64,000 nt of DNA. Origin: Mycobacterium bohemicum DSM 44277 (lineage in GTDB: Bacteria; Actinomycetota; Actinomycetes; Mycobacteriales; Mycobacteriaceae). The DNA lies in assembly GCF_001053185.1 (NCBI RefSeq), contig NZ_CSTD01000001.1, positions 248,001 through 312,000 of the forward strand, written 5' to 3'. Below are positions 27,762-36,688 of the stretch, one piece after another; position 1 is the first letter of the stretch, and each line of letters opens with the position of its first letter. Position numbers and translations under genes: made by a program. Under the pieces are notes generated by a model. The model was not told where the DNA came from, ran no database searches, and worked only from the letters and a program-made list of their open reading frames with translations.

Positions 27762-28391
27762 ATGAGTCCCGACAGCGTTCGAAGCGACCGGCCGTCCCGC
27801 CGAACGCCGGGCAGCACCCGGGGGCGCTTTGACCCCTCGCTGGACGCGGCCATCCTCGAGGCGGCTCTGGCGGGTCTCGGCGAGCAGGGCTACGACCGGA
27901 TGAGCATGGACGACCTCGCCGCGCGGGCGCGGGTGGGCAAGGCCGCGATCTATCGGCGCTGGCCGTCGAAGGCCGCGGTGGTCGCCGAGGCGATCGCCCA
28001 CTGGCGACGAGGCCTCGGCCCCGTCGAGCCCCCGAACACCGGCAGCCTGCGCGGCGACATCGACGCACTGGTGGCGATGGTTCCCGACCTCAACCAGGCC
28101 GAGCTGAGCACGGTCAAGGTGATTGTCGGCGTCGCGACGGCGGCGATGCGCGATCCGGTGCTGGCGGCCGCGCTGGACGACCTGGCGCTGTCGGCGCCGC
28201 GCCAGATCGTGAGGGTCGTCCTCGACCACGCCGTGGCGCGGGGCGAGATTCCCGCCGACCGGGATCTGAGTTTGATCCCCGACGCCTTGTTGGGTCTCAA
28301 CGTGCTGCGACTGGTGACGGGACGGCCGATCGATCGCGTCTACGTCCGGCGCGCACTGGAGCAGGTGTTGCTGCCGCTGGCCGCCGGCTGA
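27762..28391 (+). CDS. TetR-family regulator
   Basis: A 209-residue TetR regulator: basic N-terminal arm (RRTPGSTRGRFD), then helix-turn-helix (MSMDDLAARARVGKAAIYRR), and a C-terminal domain of the TetR_C_16 or related type. It precedes the FAD monooxygenase by 100 bp on the same strand, and that gap holds a perfect CGGAAC/GTTCCG palindrome, its likely operator. Not part of the conserved Rv2247-Rv2249c order. Confidence 0.85.
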   Translation: MSPDSVRSDRPSRRTPGSTRGRFDPSLDAAILEAALAGLGEQGYDRMSMDDLAARARVGKAAIYRRWPSKAAVVAEAIAHWRRGLGPVEPPNTGSLRGDIDALVAMVPDLNQAELSTVKVIVGVATAAMRDPVLAAALDDLALSAPRQIVRVVLDHAVARGEIPADRDLSLIPDALLGLNVLRLVTGRPIDRVYVRRALEQVLLPLAAG

Positions 28392-28443
28392 CGCCGGTAG
28401 GCCATTGCGCGCCAGCGGCTTGGGTGCCATGCTCAGTACAGAA

Positions 28444-28461
28444 CGGAACTGATACGTTCCG
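28444..28461. promoter_or_regulatory. Palindromic operator upstream of FAD monooxygenase
   Basis: CGGAAC (28444-28449), spacer TGATAC, GTTCCG (28456-28461): a perfect 6-6-6 inverted repeat, ending 30 nt before the monooxygenase ATG. Size and place fit a TetR-type operator for the preceding gene product. Inference. Confidence 0.55.
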
Positions 28462-28491
28462 CCTTTGCAGGTCCGATCCCGAGGGGGCGAC

Positions 28492-30084
28492 ATGAACGCC
28501 AACGTCACGCGCGTACCGGTGCTGATCGTGGGCGCCGGCGCGGTCGGGCTCGCCGCGTCCGATCTGCTCGCCAAGTACGGGGTCTCCTCACTGCTGGTCG
28601 AACGGCGACGCGAGCTCTTCATCTACCCGAAGGCCCGCAACCTGAGCTTCCGCAGCCTCGAGATTCTTCGCGGGCTGGGCTTGAGCGACCAGGTCCACGC
28701 CGTCGCCGACGGGGTGTCCGGCATGGTCGTCAAGCCGACGCTCAACAGCGCCGAGGAGGCGCCCGCCATGGACGTCGACGCCATCTTTGCGCCCTTCGCC
28801 GGGCTGAGCCCCGAACCGCCCGCGCAGTATTGCCCGCAGAGCAGGCTGGAGCCGATGCTGCTCGCCGACACGCGCCGGCGGGGGAGCGAGGTTCGCTACT
28901 CGACCGAACTGGTGTCGTTCGAGCAGGACGACGCCGGTGTGACGGCCGTTGTGCGGGATCGGGATTCGGGCAAGACGGAGACGGTGCGCGCGGACTATCT
29001 CGTCGCGGCCGACGGAGTGCACAGCCCGGTCCGGGATTCACTCGGGTGGACCACCTCGGGGTACGGCGCGCTGCCGATCTTTGTCGTGTTCGTCTATTTC
29101 AAGGGGCCATGGCGAACGTTCGTGCCGAACCTGCGCGACGGCGACGGCATACAGGTCAAGAACGCCGACGTGGACGGGATCTTCCTGGTGGCCGAGGGCG
29201 ACCTGGGCATGTTCATCACCACGTATCTGCCGCGCGAGGGTGAAACGGCGGCACAGTTCACGCCGGAGCGGTGCACCGAGTTGCTCACCCGGGCCGTCGG
29301 CGAGCGCATCGACATCCAGATCATCGAGATTGCGCCGTGGCAGCCCTACGAGCGGGTGGCCGACCAATTCGCCTGCGGGCGAGTCTTTCTCGTCGGCGAT
29401 GCCGCCCACACCATGCCGCCGTTCAAGGCCGGCGGGGCCAACACCGGCATCCAGAGCGCGGAGAATCTGGCCTGGAAGCTCGCCGCAGTGCTGACCGGTC
29501 AGGCCGCACCCGCGCTGCTGAGCACCTATCACGCCGAACGGCATCCCGTCGGGCGCTTCAATGCGCACCAGTCGTTGACCGGCCCCTCGCTGGCGCTGCT
29601 CCGCCTCGACGCCGAGCGGCCGCAATTGGCGGCGGACGAAGAGGCGCCGATGCTGAGTTTGTTGGCCGGTTACCAATACCGTTCGGCGGCAGTCGTTTCC
29701 GACGAACCGCCGCCCGCGGACCCGGACACCGTGTCCTTGGTGGACGAGTTGCGGGGACAACCCGGCACCCGGGTTCCGCACGCCTGGATCCGGTACGAGG
29801 GGGAGCGCCTGTCGACCCTCGACCTGCTCGGTAGCGGGTTCGCGATGCTGACCGGCGACGAGCGCTGGCGTTGCGCCGTGGCATCGGTGGCGGCCGAGTT
29901 GGGCGTCCCGATCGCGATGCATTGCCTCGCCGACGACGCCTGGGGCGCCGTCACCGGGCTGGACTCGCAGGGGGCGCTGTTGGTTCGCCCGGACGCCTTT
30001 GTGGCCTGGCGCGTCGAGAAGCTGCCCGAGCGGCCGGAAGCCGAACTGCGCCACGTGCTCTCGGGTATCTTGGGTCGCGGCTAG
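28492..30084 (+). CDS. Class A FAD monooxygenase (aromatic hydroxylase type)
   Basis: A 530-residue flavoprotein hydroxylase. Motifs are GAGAVGLAASDLLAKYG (FAD GxGxxG), LVAADGVHSPVRDSLG (DG motif) and GRVFLVGDAAHTMPPF followed by GGANTGIQSAENLAWKL (GD motif). The C-terminal thioredoxin-like extension (about 400-530) groups it with PheA/MhpA/RdmE-type enzymes that hydroxylate phenolic or polyketide rings with NAD(P)H and O2. Substrate unknown. The upstream palindrome and TetR gene suggest ligand-induced expression. A 58-bp palindrome begins 5 nt after its stop. Confidence 0.88.
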   Translation: MNANVTRVPVLIVGAGAVGLAASDLLAKYGVSSLLVERRRELFIYPKARNLSFRSLEILRGLGLSDQVHAVADGVSGMVVKPTLNSAEEAPAMDVDAIFAPFAGLSPEPPAQYCPQSRLEPMLLADTRRRGSEVRYSTELVSFEQDDAGVTAVVRDRDSGKTETVRADYLVAADGVHSPVRDSLGWTTSGYGALPIFVVFVYFKGPWRTFVPNLRDGDGIQVKNADVDGIFLVAEGDLGMFITTYLPREGETAAQFTPERCTELLTRAVGERIDIQIIEIAPWQPYERVADQFACGRVFLVGDAAHTMPPFKAGGANTGIQSAENLAWKLAAVLTGQAAPALLSTYHAERHPVGRFNAHQSLTGPSLALLRLDAERPQLAADEEAPMLSLLAGYQYRSAAVVSDEPPPADPDTVSLVDELRGQPGTRVPHAWIRYEGERLSTLDLLGSGFAMLTGDERWRCAVASVAAELGVPIAMHCLADDAWGAVTGLDSQGALLVRPDAFVAWRVEKLPERPEAELRHVLSGILGRG

Positions 30085-30089
30085 GTTGC

Positions 30090-30147
30090 CGAGCAGACGC
30101 AGAATCGCATTCGCGCTCCTCGCGCGATGCGATTCTGCGTCTGCTCG
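30090..30147. repeat. Palindromic repeat, copy 2
   Basis: Perfect 21-bp arms (30090-30110 and 30127-30147) around a 16-nt loop. It sits between the convergent stops of the FAD monooxygenase (30084) and the DUF559 gene (30154). Same family as copies 1 and 3. Confidence 0.92.
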
Positions 30148-30153
30148 CCAGCG

Positions 30154-31077
30154 TCAACTAGCCATGCGCTGGCGGCCCAGGTGAACGGCGATGCGGTCGG
30201 CCAGACGGTCCGGTTCACGCCGAACATCCTGCACGACAACAGGAATGATCGTCCAGCCAAGCTCCTGGATCCTGGCCAACCTGATTTTGTCCCGGAGCAT
30301 CGCGTCTCGCCCGGCATGCCAATCGATGCTTTCGTACTCGGCCGCCAGCCGCGCATCCGGCCATGCGAAGTCGACGCGCCAAAGCTCGCCATCGCGGCCG
30401 TGGATTGGATATTGAAGTTCGGGCATGGGCAGCTTGCGGTCGATCATGACCAGACGGGCTTCACTTTCCATCGCTGATTCGGCACGGCCGTCGGCAAGTG
30501 GCAGCAGCCCGCGTACCGCGACTATGCCCCTACGGCCGCGTTGTTCGGTGACAGCGCTTTCGATCTCGTTGCGGTTGCACCGCAGAGAATGCAACGCGGC
30601 GTCAAGGGTGGCGAGTGCTCGCGGGCGCGGCAGCTGCCGCGCGACCTCAACTGCCGTCCACGCCGGTGTGGTGGCCAGGCGCCCGGCTATCCGCCTCAGC
30701 GGCGCGCCGGTGCGCTGATGAACCATCAGCCCGATCGTCGGACGCATCCGTATACCGGGGTCCAAGACGTGGACCGCGGACGTGCTTTCCGTGTCGAACC
30801 CGTACAGGCTGGCTGCGGTCCCCATGCAGGCAACGGCCTGCCGGCCCATGAAGATGTCCAGCGCGGCCAAGCGGCCCAAGAGATTCGGTTGTTGTGCCGC
30901 GTAGATTCCATACCAAACGCGAACCAGGCGGCCCGACTTGACCTGAACGTCGAGCTGCTGCCGGGTCATCACGGTTAGCAGCTGCGCGGTGGTGGCGAAG
31001 CCGCCGGCCCGTTCGAGGACTGCTAGAGCTCCGGGATGCACCGCCAAAGCATGCGAGCAGTACGTCGTATCGTCCAC
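30154..31077 (-). CDS. AbiEi-like/DUF559 protein
   Basis: A 307-residue protein. The N-terminus (VLERAGGFATTAQLLTVMTR, then QVKSGRLVRVWYGIYAA) is a winged-helix domain like AbiEi antitoxins. The C-terminus is DUF559, a Vsr/PD-(D/E)XK nuclease-like fold: MESEARLVMIDRKLPMPELQ, WRVDFAWPDARLAAEYESID and RDKIRLARIQELGWTII, with Glu/Asp residues that could bind metal. Such genes are multicopy in mycobacteria and of unknown function. It is bracketed by two near-identical palindromes, 7 nt after its stop and 22 nt before its start. No AbiEii partner is adjacent. Confidence 0.75.
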   Translation of the reverse strand: MDDTTYCSHALAVHPGALAVLERAGGFATTAQLLTVMTRQQLDVQVKSGRLVRVWYGIYAAQQPNLLGRLAALDIFMGRQAVACMGTAASLYGFDTESTSAVHVLDPGIRMRPTIGLMVHQRTGAPLRRIAGRLATTPAWTAVEVARQLPRPRALATLDAALHSLRCNRNEIESAVTEQRGRRGIVAVRGLLPLADGRAESAMESEARLVMIDRKLPMPELQYPIHGRDGELWRVDFAWPDARLAAEYESIDWHAGRDAMLRDKIRLARIQELGWTIIPVVVQDVRREPDRLADRIAVHLGRQRMAS

Positions 31078-31098
31078 TCACGGCTGGGGATAGCCCGC

Positions 31099-31156
31099 CG
31101 AGCAGACGCAGAATCGCATTCGCGCTCCTCGCGCGATGCGATTCTGCGTCTACTCG
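31099..31156. repeat. Palindromic repeat, copy 3
   Basis: 21-bp arms (31099-31119 and 31136-31156) with one mismatch; the loop is identical to that of copy 2. It lies 16 nt beyond the accD6 stop, between accD6 and the start of the DUF559 gene. Confidence 0.9.
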
Positions 31157-31171
31157 CGGTAAAAGGGTGAG

Positions 31172-32593
31172 CTACAGCGGGATGTTCTTGTGGCGGCCGC
31201 GGCGAGCCGGCGCCTGGGCCAGCGCCTCGGTGAGCTTGCTGCGGGTGTGCGCCGGGTCGATTTTCTCGTCCACCACGCCGATCTCGATGGCGCTGTCGAC
31301 GCCGCCGGCGATCCGCTCGTGCTCGGCGGCCAGCTCGTCATGCAGGGCCTCGCGCTCGTGCTCGGGCGCGGCGGCCAGCTTCCGCTTGTGCAGGATGCCG
31401 ACGGCGGCCTTGGCGCCCATCACCGCCACCTCGGCGTCCGGCCAGGCGAACACCTTGGTCGCGTTCAGGGAGCGGGAATTCATCGCGATGTAGGCCCCGC
31501 CGTAGATCTTTCGGGTGACGAGCGTGACCCGCGGAACGGTGGCCTCGCCGAACGCGTGCAGCAGCTTGGCGCCCCGGCGCACCACGCCGCCCCACTCCTG
31601 GTCCACGCCGGGCAGGTAGCCCGGAACGTCGACGATCACCACCAGCGGAATGCCGAACGCGTCGCACAGCCGGACGAAACGCGCTGCCTTTTCGGCGCTT
31701 TCGGAGTTCAGGCAGCCGCCGAGGCGCAACGGATTGTTGGCCAGCACACCGACCGTGCGGCCCGACAACCGGCCCAGGCCGACCACCATCGACGGGGCCC
31801 ACCGGGCCTGGAACTCCTCGAAGGGCGCGTCGGAATCCAGGATCGCCGTCACGATCGGGTGCACGTCGTAGGCGCGGCGGGCCGACTCCGGCAACAGCGC
31901 CTTGATGTCGGTGTCCCCGGCCTCGGCGCTGCCGCGGTCGAAATGTCCCTGCTGGCAAAACAATCCGACCAACCGGCGGCCGCGCTCGTAGGCGTCGAGT
32001 TCGTCGTCGGCGACGATGTGGCACACGCCGGACTTCTTGTGGTGGGTCTCGGGACCGCCGAGCGAGGCCATGTCGACGTCCTCGCCGGTGACGCTGCGCA
32101 CCACGTCGGGGCCGGTCACGAAGACCCGGCTCTCGGGCGCCATCACGATGACGTCCGTCAGCGCCGGACCGTACGCGGCGCCGCCGGCGGCGAAGCCGAC
32201 GACCACCGAGACCTGCGGAATGTAGCCCGACGCGCGGATCATGGCCTCGAACACGGTTCCGACCGCGTGCAAGGCCTTCACGCCTTCGGCCAGCCGCGCC
32301 CCGCCCGAGTGCCAGATCCCGACGATGGGGCTCTGCTCCTCGATCGCGGCGTCGTAGGCGTCGACGATGTGCGCGCAGCCCTCGACGCCCATCGCGCCGC
32401 CCATCACGGTCCCGTCGGTGCAGAACGCGATGGTGCGCACCCCGTTGACCGTGCCCGCGGCCGACAGCACCCCGGACCGGTCACGCTCGTGCAGCAACTC
32501 CACGCTGCCGTCGTCGAAGAAGTTGCTCAGACGCAACAGCGGGTCGCGCGGGTCGAGCGACTCGCCAACCGACTCGGGGGCCATGGTGGTCAT
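31172..32593 (-). CDS. accD6: Acetyl/propionyl-CoA carboxylase beta subunit AccD6
   Basis: A 473-residue carboxyltransferase, the beta subunit that with AccA3 makes malonyl-CoA for FAS-I and FAS-II. The two crotonase-like halves are visible: VGIWHSGGARLAEGV and VVGFAAGGAAYGPAL (N-half oxyanion region), then VDVPGYLPGVDQEWGGVVRR and KIYGGAYIAMNSRSL (C-half). Last gene of the fabD-acpM-kasA-kasB-accD6 operon, 41 nt after kasB. Length equals the M. tuberculosis enzyme. A palindrome follows the stop. Confidence 0.96.
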   Translation of the reverse strand: MTTMAPESVGESLDPRDPLLRLSNFFDDGSVELLHERDRSGVLSAAGTVNGVRTIAFCTDGTVMGGAMGVEGCAHIVDAYDAAIEEQSPIVGIWHSGGARLAEGVKALHAVGTVFEAMIRASGYIPQVSVVVGFAAGGAAYGPALTDVIVMAPESRVFVTGPDVVRSVTGEDVDMASLGGPETHHKKSGVCHIVADDELDAYERGRRLVGLFCQQGHFDRGSAEAGDTDIKALLPESARRAYDVHPIVTAILDSDAPFEEFQARWAPSMVVGLGRLSGRTVGVLANNPLRLGGCLNSESAEKAARFVRLCDAFGIPLVVIVDVPGYLPGVDQEWGGVVRRGAKLLHAFGEATVPRVTLVTRKIYGGAYIAMNSRSLNATKVFAWPDAEVAVMGAKAAVGILHKRKLAAAPEHEREALHDELAAEHERIAGGVDSAIEIGVVDEKIDPAHTRSKLTEALAQAPARRGRHKNIPL

Positions 32594-32634
32594 CGCGGGT
32601 CTCCTGTTCCGAATGTGCTCGGGGCAAACGAGGG

Positions 32635-33894
32635 TCAGTACCGCCCGAAGACGAGCGCAACGTTGTGCCCGCCGAATCCGAACGAGTTGTTGATGGCGTA
32701 CTCGTAGTTGCCCGGTCGCGGCTTGCCCGCCACCACGTCGAGATCGATCTCCGGGTCGAGGTTTTGCAGGTTCAGCGTCGGCGGGACCACCTGGTCCCGC
32801 AGCGCGAGCACGGTGAGGATCGACTCCACCGCACCCACCGCACCGACCGAGTGGCCCAGCGCCGCCTTGGGCGCGTAGACCGCCGCGTTGCCGCCGTGGG
32901 GTCCGAGGGCGATGTTGATCGCCCGGCCCTCGGCGACGTCACCCACCGAAGTGCCGGTGGCGTGCGCGTTGACGTGGTGAATGTCGGCGGGAGTCAGGCC
33001 CGCCAGCTGGATGGCCCTGCTCATGGCGTGCCCGGCGCGCAGCCCGTTGGGATCCGGCGCCACCATGTGGTAGCCGTCCGAGGTGATGCTGGCGCCCATG
33101 ATCCGGGCCAGGATGTTGGCCCCGCGCGCCTTCGCGTGCTCCTCGGTCTCGATCACCATCAGCGCCCCCGCCTCGCCGAACACGAATCCGGTGCGGTCCT
33201 TGTCGAACGGGCGGCAGGCGCCGACCGGGTCGTCGTTCTTGGTCGACATCACGATGCGCATCTGGGCGAATGCCGCGATCGGCACCGCTTCGATCCTGGT
33301 CTCGACCCCGCCGCAGATGGCGATGTCGGCCTCACCGAAGACGATGTTGCGCCACGCCTGCGCGATGCCCTCGGAGCCCGACGCGCACGCCGACACCGGG
33401 GTGAGGACGCCGGCCTTGGCGTGCCGTTCGAGGCCCACCGCCGCCGCCGCGCCGTTGGGCATGTACTTCTGCACCCCCAGCGGGGAGACCGCCTTCATGC
33501 CGCGAGTGCGCATGTCGTCGTAGCTGAAGACCATCTCTTCCGACGAACCCAGGCCGGTACCGATGGACACCATCAGCCGATTTTGGTCGACCTCGGGCGA
33601 GCCGGCGCTCTCCCAGACCCGTCGGCTCAGGATGGTCGACATCCGCTGCAGGTAACCCGTGCGGCGCAGCTCGACGCGAGTCAGCTGGCTGTCGAATTCC
33701 TCCAACAGGTGTCCGCCGATGCGGACCGGCAGATCGAACTCCTCGACGAAGGGGTCGTCGAGGACGCGGATCCCACTTTGGCTGTCGAGCAACAACTTCC
33801 AGGTGTTCTCGACATCGGTAGCGAGCGCGGTGGTCATGGCAACGCCGGTGACGACCACGTTCGGGAGCGATTTCCCGGTGACCAGCTCTGTCAT
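32635..33894 (-). CDS. kasB: Beta-ketoacyl-ACP synthase KasB
   Basis: A 419-residue FAS-II condensing enzyme that extends meromycolate chains to full length. The triad is Cys170 (SACASG), His311 (NAHATGTS) and His348 (ALGHSVG), with the FGFGGHN loop at the C-terminus. The ATG at 33894 follows kasA by 90 bp. KasB loss in mycobacteria shortens mycolates and removes acid-fastness. It is the nearest relative, in this window, of the isolated synthase at 5391. Confidence 0.96.
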   Translation of the reverse strand: MTELVTGKSLPNVVVTGVAMTTALATDVENTWKLLLDSQSGIRVLDDPFVEEFDLPVRIGGHLLEEFDSQLTRVELRRTGYLQRMSTILSRRVWESAGSPEVDQNRLMVSIGTGLGSSEEMVFSYDDMRTRGMKAVSPLGVQKYMPNGAAAAVGLERHAKAGVLTPVSACASGSEGIAQAWRNIVFGEADIAICGGVETRIEAVPIAAFAQMRIVMSTKNDDPVGACRPFDKDRTGFVFGEAGALMVIETEEHAKARGANILARIMGASITSDGYHMVAPDPNGLRAGHAMSRAIQLAGLTPADIHHVNAHATGTSVGDVAEGRAINIALGPHGGNAAVYAPKAALGHSVGAVGAVESILTVLALRDQVVPPTLNLQNLDPEIDLDVVAGKPRPGNYEYAINNSFGFGGHNVALVFGRY

Positions 33895-33984
33895 GTGTCT
33901 AGCGAACGTTCCTTCCGTACTTGTCCGGCTCCTCCTCGGGCGATTGCGGCCCGCGTCGTCGCCGGACGTCGTGCTTCGTCGTGC

Positions 33985-35235
33985 TCAGTAGCGCCCGAAG
34001 GCGAGCGCCACGTTGTGACCGCCGAACCCGAACGAGTTGTTGATCGCGTATCGGTATTCGCCGTAGCGGGGTTCGCCCGCGACGACGTCGAGGTCGATCT
34101 CGGGGTCGGGGGTCTCGTAGTTGAGCGTCGGTGGGATGACACCGTCGCGAAGGGTCAGCACCGTGAGAATGGATTCCAGCGCACCCACCGCTCCGATGGA
34201 GTGGCCGAGCGCCGACTTCGGCGCGTACACCGCGGCGTGCTCGCAACCGGCGACCCGGATGGCGTTGGCCTCCGCGCTGTCACCGATCGGCGTCGCGGTC
34301 CCGTGGGCGTTGACGTGGTCGACGTCCTTGGCGGACAGGCCGGCCAGTTCCAGCGCGCGCGTCATTGCGCGGCCGGCCCGCACGCCGTCGGCGGCCGGGG
34401 CCACCATGTGGAAGGCGTCGGAGGTGATGCCGGCCCCCAGCAACCGGGCCAGCGGCGTGGCGCCGCGGGCCTTGGCGTGCTCCTCGGTCTCGATGACCAT
34501 CAGGGCCCCGGCCTCGCCGAACACGAAGCCGTCGCGGTCCTTGTCGAACGGCCGCGACGCGCGCTCGGGCTCGTCGTTGCGGGTCGACATGGCCCGCATC
34601 ATCGAGAACGCCGCGATCGGCAGCGCCTCGATCGGCCCCTCCACGCCGCCGCAGACGGCGATGTCGGCGTCGCCCATGACGATCTGGCGCCACGCGTGCG
34701 CGATCGCCTCGGAGCCCGACGAGCACGCCGACACCGGGGTGATCACCCCGGCGCGGGCGCCCAGTTGCAGCCCGACGACCGCCGCGGCGCCGTTGGGCAT
34801 GATCATCTGAACGGCGAGCGGCGACACCTTGCGGGGGCCGCCCTCGTTCATCAGGTCATAACTCTCGATGACCCGCTCGGCGCCACCCAGACCGGTGCCG
34901 ACCACGACCGAGAACCGGTCGGGGTCGACCTCCGGGCTGCCCGCGGACTCCCACAGCTGCCCGCTGAGCAGCTTGCTCATCCGCTGGACGTACGACATCC
35001 GTCGCAAGTCGAGCCGGCCCATGTGGTTGTCGACGGGCTCCTTGAGGTGTCCACCGATCTTGACGGGCAGGTCCCACTTGGTGATGTATTCGTCTTCGAG
35101 GACGTGGATGCCGCTCTCGCCGGCCAGTAAGCCCTTCCACGTGCTCTCGATGTCCGGCGCGAGCGACGTCGTCGCCGTGACGGCGGTTACCACAACGCTG
35201 GGGTAACCGCCATTAGCAGTGGAAGGCTTGGTCAC
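33985..35235 (-). CDS. kasA: Beta-ketoacyl-ACP synthase KasA
   Basis: A 416-residue essential FAS-II condensing enzyme, target of thiolactomycin and isoniazid-era studies. The active site is Cys171 (SACSSG), His311 (NAHGTAT), Lys340 and His345 (KSALGHSIG), numbered as in M. tuberculosis KasA. The GTG start (35235) overlaps the acpM TGA (GTGA), so carrier protein and synthase are coupled. Second step partner of AcpM and FabD. Confidence 0.97.
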   Translation of the reverse strand: MTKPSTANGGYPSVVVTAVTATTSLAPDIESTWKGLLAGESGIHVLEDEYITKWDLPVKIGGHLKEPVDNHMGRLDLRRMSYVQRMSKLLSGQLWESAGSPEVDPDRFSVVVGTGLGGAERVIESYDLMNEGGPRKVSPLAVQMIMPNGAAAVVGLQLGARAGVITPVSACSSGSEAIAHAWRQIVMGDADIAVCGGVEGPIEALPIAAFSMMRAMSTRNDEPERASRPFDKDRDGFVFGEAGALMVIETEEHAKARGATPLARLLGAGITSDAFHMVAPAADGVRAGRAMTRALELAGLSAKDVDHVNAHGTATPIGDSAEANAIRVAGCEHAAVYAPKSALGHSIGAVGALESILTVLTLRDGVIPPTLNYETPDPEIDLDVVAGEPRYGEYRYAINNSFGFGGHNVALAFGRY

Positions 35236-35579
35236 TTGCTGTCCGCTTCCAGCCTCGACTGCACGTTGGCAACGGCCTCGGGGTTCTCGGTCTCCAGCTT
35301 GGCGCGCAGAGCCTGGGCGGCCTCGGGGTTCTCTTCCTCGAGCTTCTGGATGTAGGAGACGACGTCGCCGACGGTGCGCAGACCGGCAAGGTCCTCGTCG
35401 GGGATCTTCACGCCGTACTTGTCCTCGGTCTGGACGGCGATCTCCACCATCGAGAGCGAGTCGATGTCCAGGTCGTCGACGAAGGACTTCTCCGGGGTGA
35501 CCTCCGACGGCTCGATACCGGTGACCTCTTCGATGATCTCGGCGATACCGGCGATGATTTCTTCCTGAGTGACGGGCAC
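35232..35579 (-). CDS. acpM: Meromycolate extension acyl carrier protein AcpM
   Basis: A 115-residue acyl carrier protein that holds growing meromycolate chains. The phosphopantetheine site is Ser41 in [12 protein letters not shown]. Like other AcpM proteins it has a long, acidic C-terminal extension ([20 protein letters not shown]) absent from normal ACPs. The GTG start at 35579 gives the family length; the frame extends further upstream without support. It lies 75 bp after fabD and overlaps kasA by 4 nt. Confidence 0.96.
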   Translation of the reverse strand: MPVTQEEIIAGIAEIIEEVTGIEPSEVTPEKSFVDDLDIDSLSMVEIAVQTEDKYGVKIPDEDLAGLRTVGDVVSYIQKLEEENPEAAQALRAKLETENPEAVANVQSRLEADSK

Positions 35580-35654
35580 AGCGTCTTCCCTTCGTAATAT
35601 GTTGTGTTGCAATCGATTCGAGCTATATGGATTTGTACCTAACGCGGCGTGCGA

Positions 35655-36548
35655 CTAGAGATCAGCCAATGCGTCCAGGTCTGCGGGTGACTTGACGGCA
35701 TGGGCCGTCACTCCCCGAAGTTCGCGTTTGGCGATCCCGGTGAGCGTTCCCGCGGGCGGGAACTCCACGATCGCCGTGACGTTGCGGTCGCGCAGCGTCG
35801 CGGTGCACAGGTCCCAGCGCACCGGCCGGGCCAGTTGGGCGACCAGCGTCTCCATCGCCGCGGCCGCCGAGGTGACGGGCCGGCCGTGGGTGGCGGTGGG
35901 CTCGGCGGTCGCGACCGCGGCCGCCGCGGCGGCGTAGCGGTCGAGGGCCGGGGCCATGTACTTGGTGTGGAAGGCGCCGGCCACGCCCAGGGCGCGCACC
36001 CGGGCCTTGGCGGGCGGGTCCTCGGCGAGCTTCGCCAACGCGTTCAGCGGGCCGGCGGCCACGATCTGCCCGGCGCCGTTGCGGTTGGCCGGGAACAGGT
36101 CGAGCGCCTCGAGACGCTCGAGCACCTCGGCCTCGTCGCCGCCGAGCACCGCGGACATCCCGGTCGGTTCGACGGCGCACGCCTTGGCCATCTCCGCGCC
36201 GCGGGTCGCGGCCAGCGCGACGGCGTCGTCGGCCGAGATCACCCCGGCGATCGCGTAGGCCGCGATCTCACCGACCGAGTGGCCCGCAACAATGAGGTCG
36301 CGGCCGCTCAGCAGCCCGCGCTGGGTCATCTCCCGGTGGGCCAGCAGCGTGGTCGCGACGACCAGGGGCTGGGTCACGGCGGTGTCGGTGATCTCCTCGG
36401 TCGACGCGGTGGTGCCCAGCCGTACCAGGTCGAGGCCACTGGCCTTCGACCACACGGCGAGCTGGTCCGCGGCGCCCGGGAGTTCGAGCCACTGCGAGAG
36501 CATCCCCTCGGTCTGCGATCCCTGTCCGGGCGCAAGTAATGCAATCAC
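35655..36548 (-). CDS. fabD: Malonyl-CoA:ACP transacylase FabD
   Basis: A 297-residue malonyltransferase loading AcpM with malonate. The N-terminal LLAPGQGSQ, nucleophile Ser91 in AGHSVGEIAAYA and His194 in FHTKYM are conserved. GTG start at 36548. First gene of the FAS-II operon. The 140 bp before it carry inverted repeats that are candidate MabR sites, one of them (GTGTT/AACAC, 36549-36564) immediately before the start codon. Confidence 0.96.
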   Translation of the reverse strand: MIALLAPGQGSQTEGMLSQWLELPGAADQLAVWSKASGLDLVRLGTTASTEEITDTAVTQPLVVATTLLAHREMTQRGLLSGRDLIVAGHSVGEIAAYAIAGVISADDAVALAATRGAEMAKACAVEPTGMSAVLGGDEAEVLERLEALDLFPANRNGAGQIVAAGPLNALAKLAEDPPAKARVRALGVAGAFHTKYMAPALDRYAAAAAAVATAEPTATHGRPVTSAAAAMETLVAQLARPVRWDLCTATLRDRNVTAIVEFPPAGTLTGIAKRELRGVTAHAVKSPADLDALADL

Positions 36549-36688
36549 GTGTTTAAGAGAACACTGTGGAAACGGTTTTAGCGGGTGTAACAGATTATGA
36601 ACCTCGTCTTAGGTTTTTGTGCACTGTCTACAAAATAGCCCCGTAAGCTACATGTTTGATACCGGAGCGCGATCTGTTGCATGGGTCA
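36549..36688 (-). promoter_or_regulatory. FAS-II operon promoter region with candidate MabR sites
   Basis: The mabR-fabD gap is A/T-rich compared with its surroundings. It holds TTTTGT (36615-36620) and ACAAAA (36630-36635) with a 9-nt spacer, and GTGTT/AACAC (36549-36564). MabR of M. tuberculosis is known to bind the FAS-II promoter. That these repeats are its sites here is inferred. Confidence 0.55.

Noticed and set aside
32665..35130. An 821-codon open frame on the plus strand opposite kasB and kasA
   Set aside because: It is the antisense of two clearly real genes. GC-rich codon bias in mycobacteria keeps antisense frames open; the translation has no domains.
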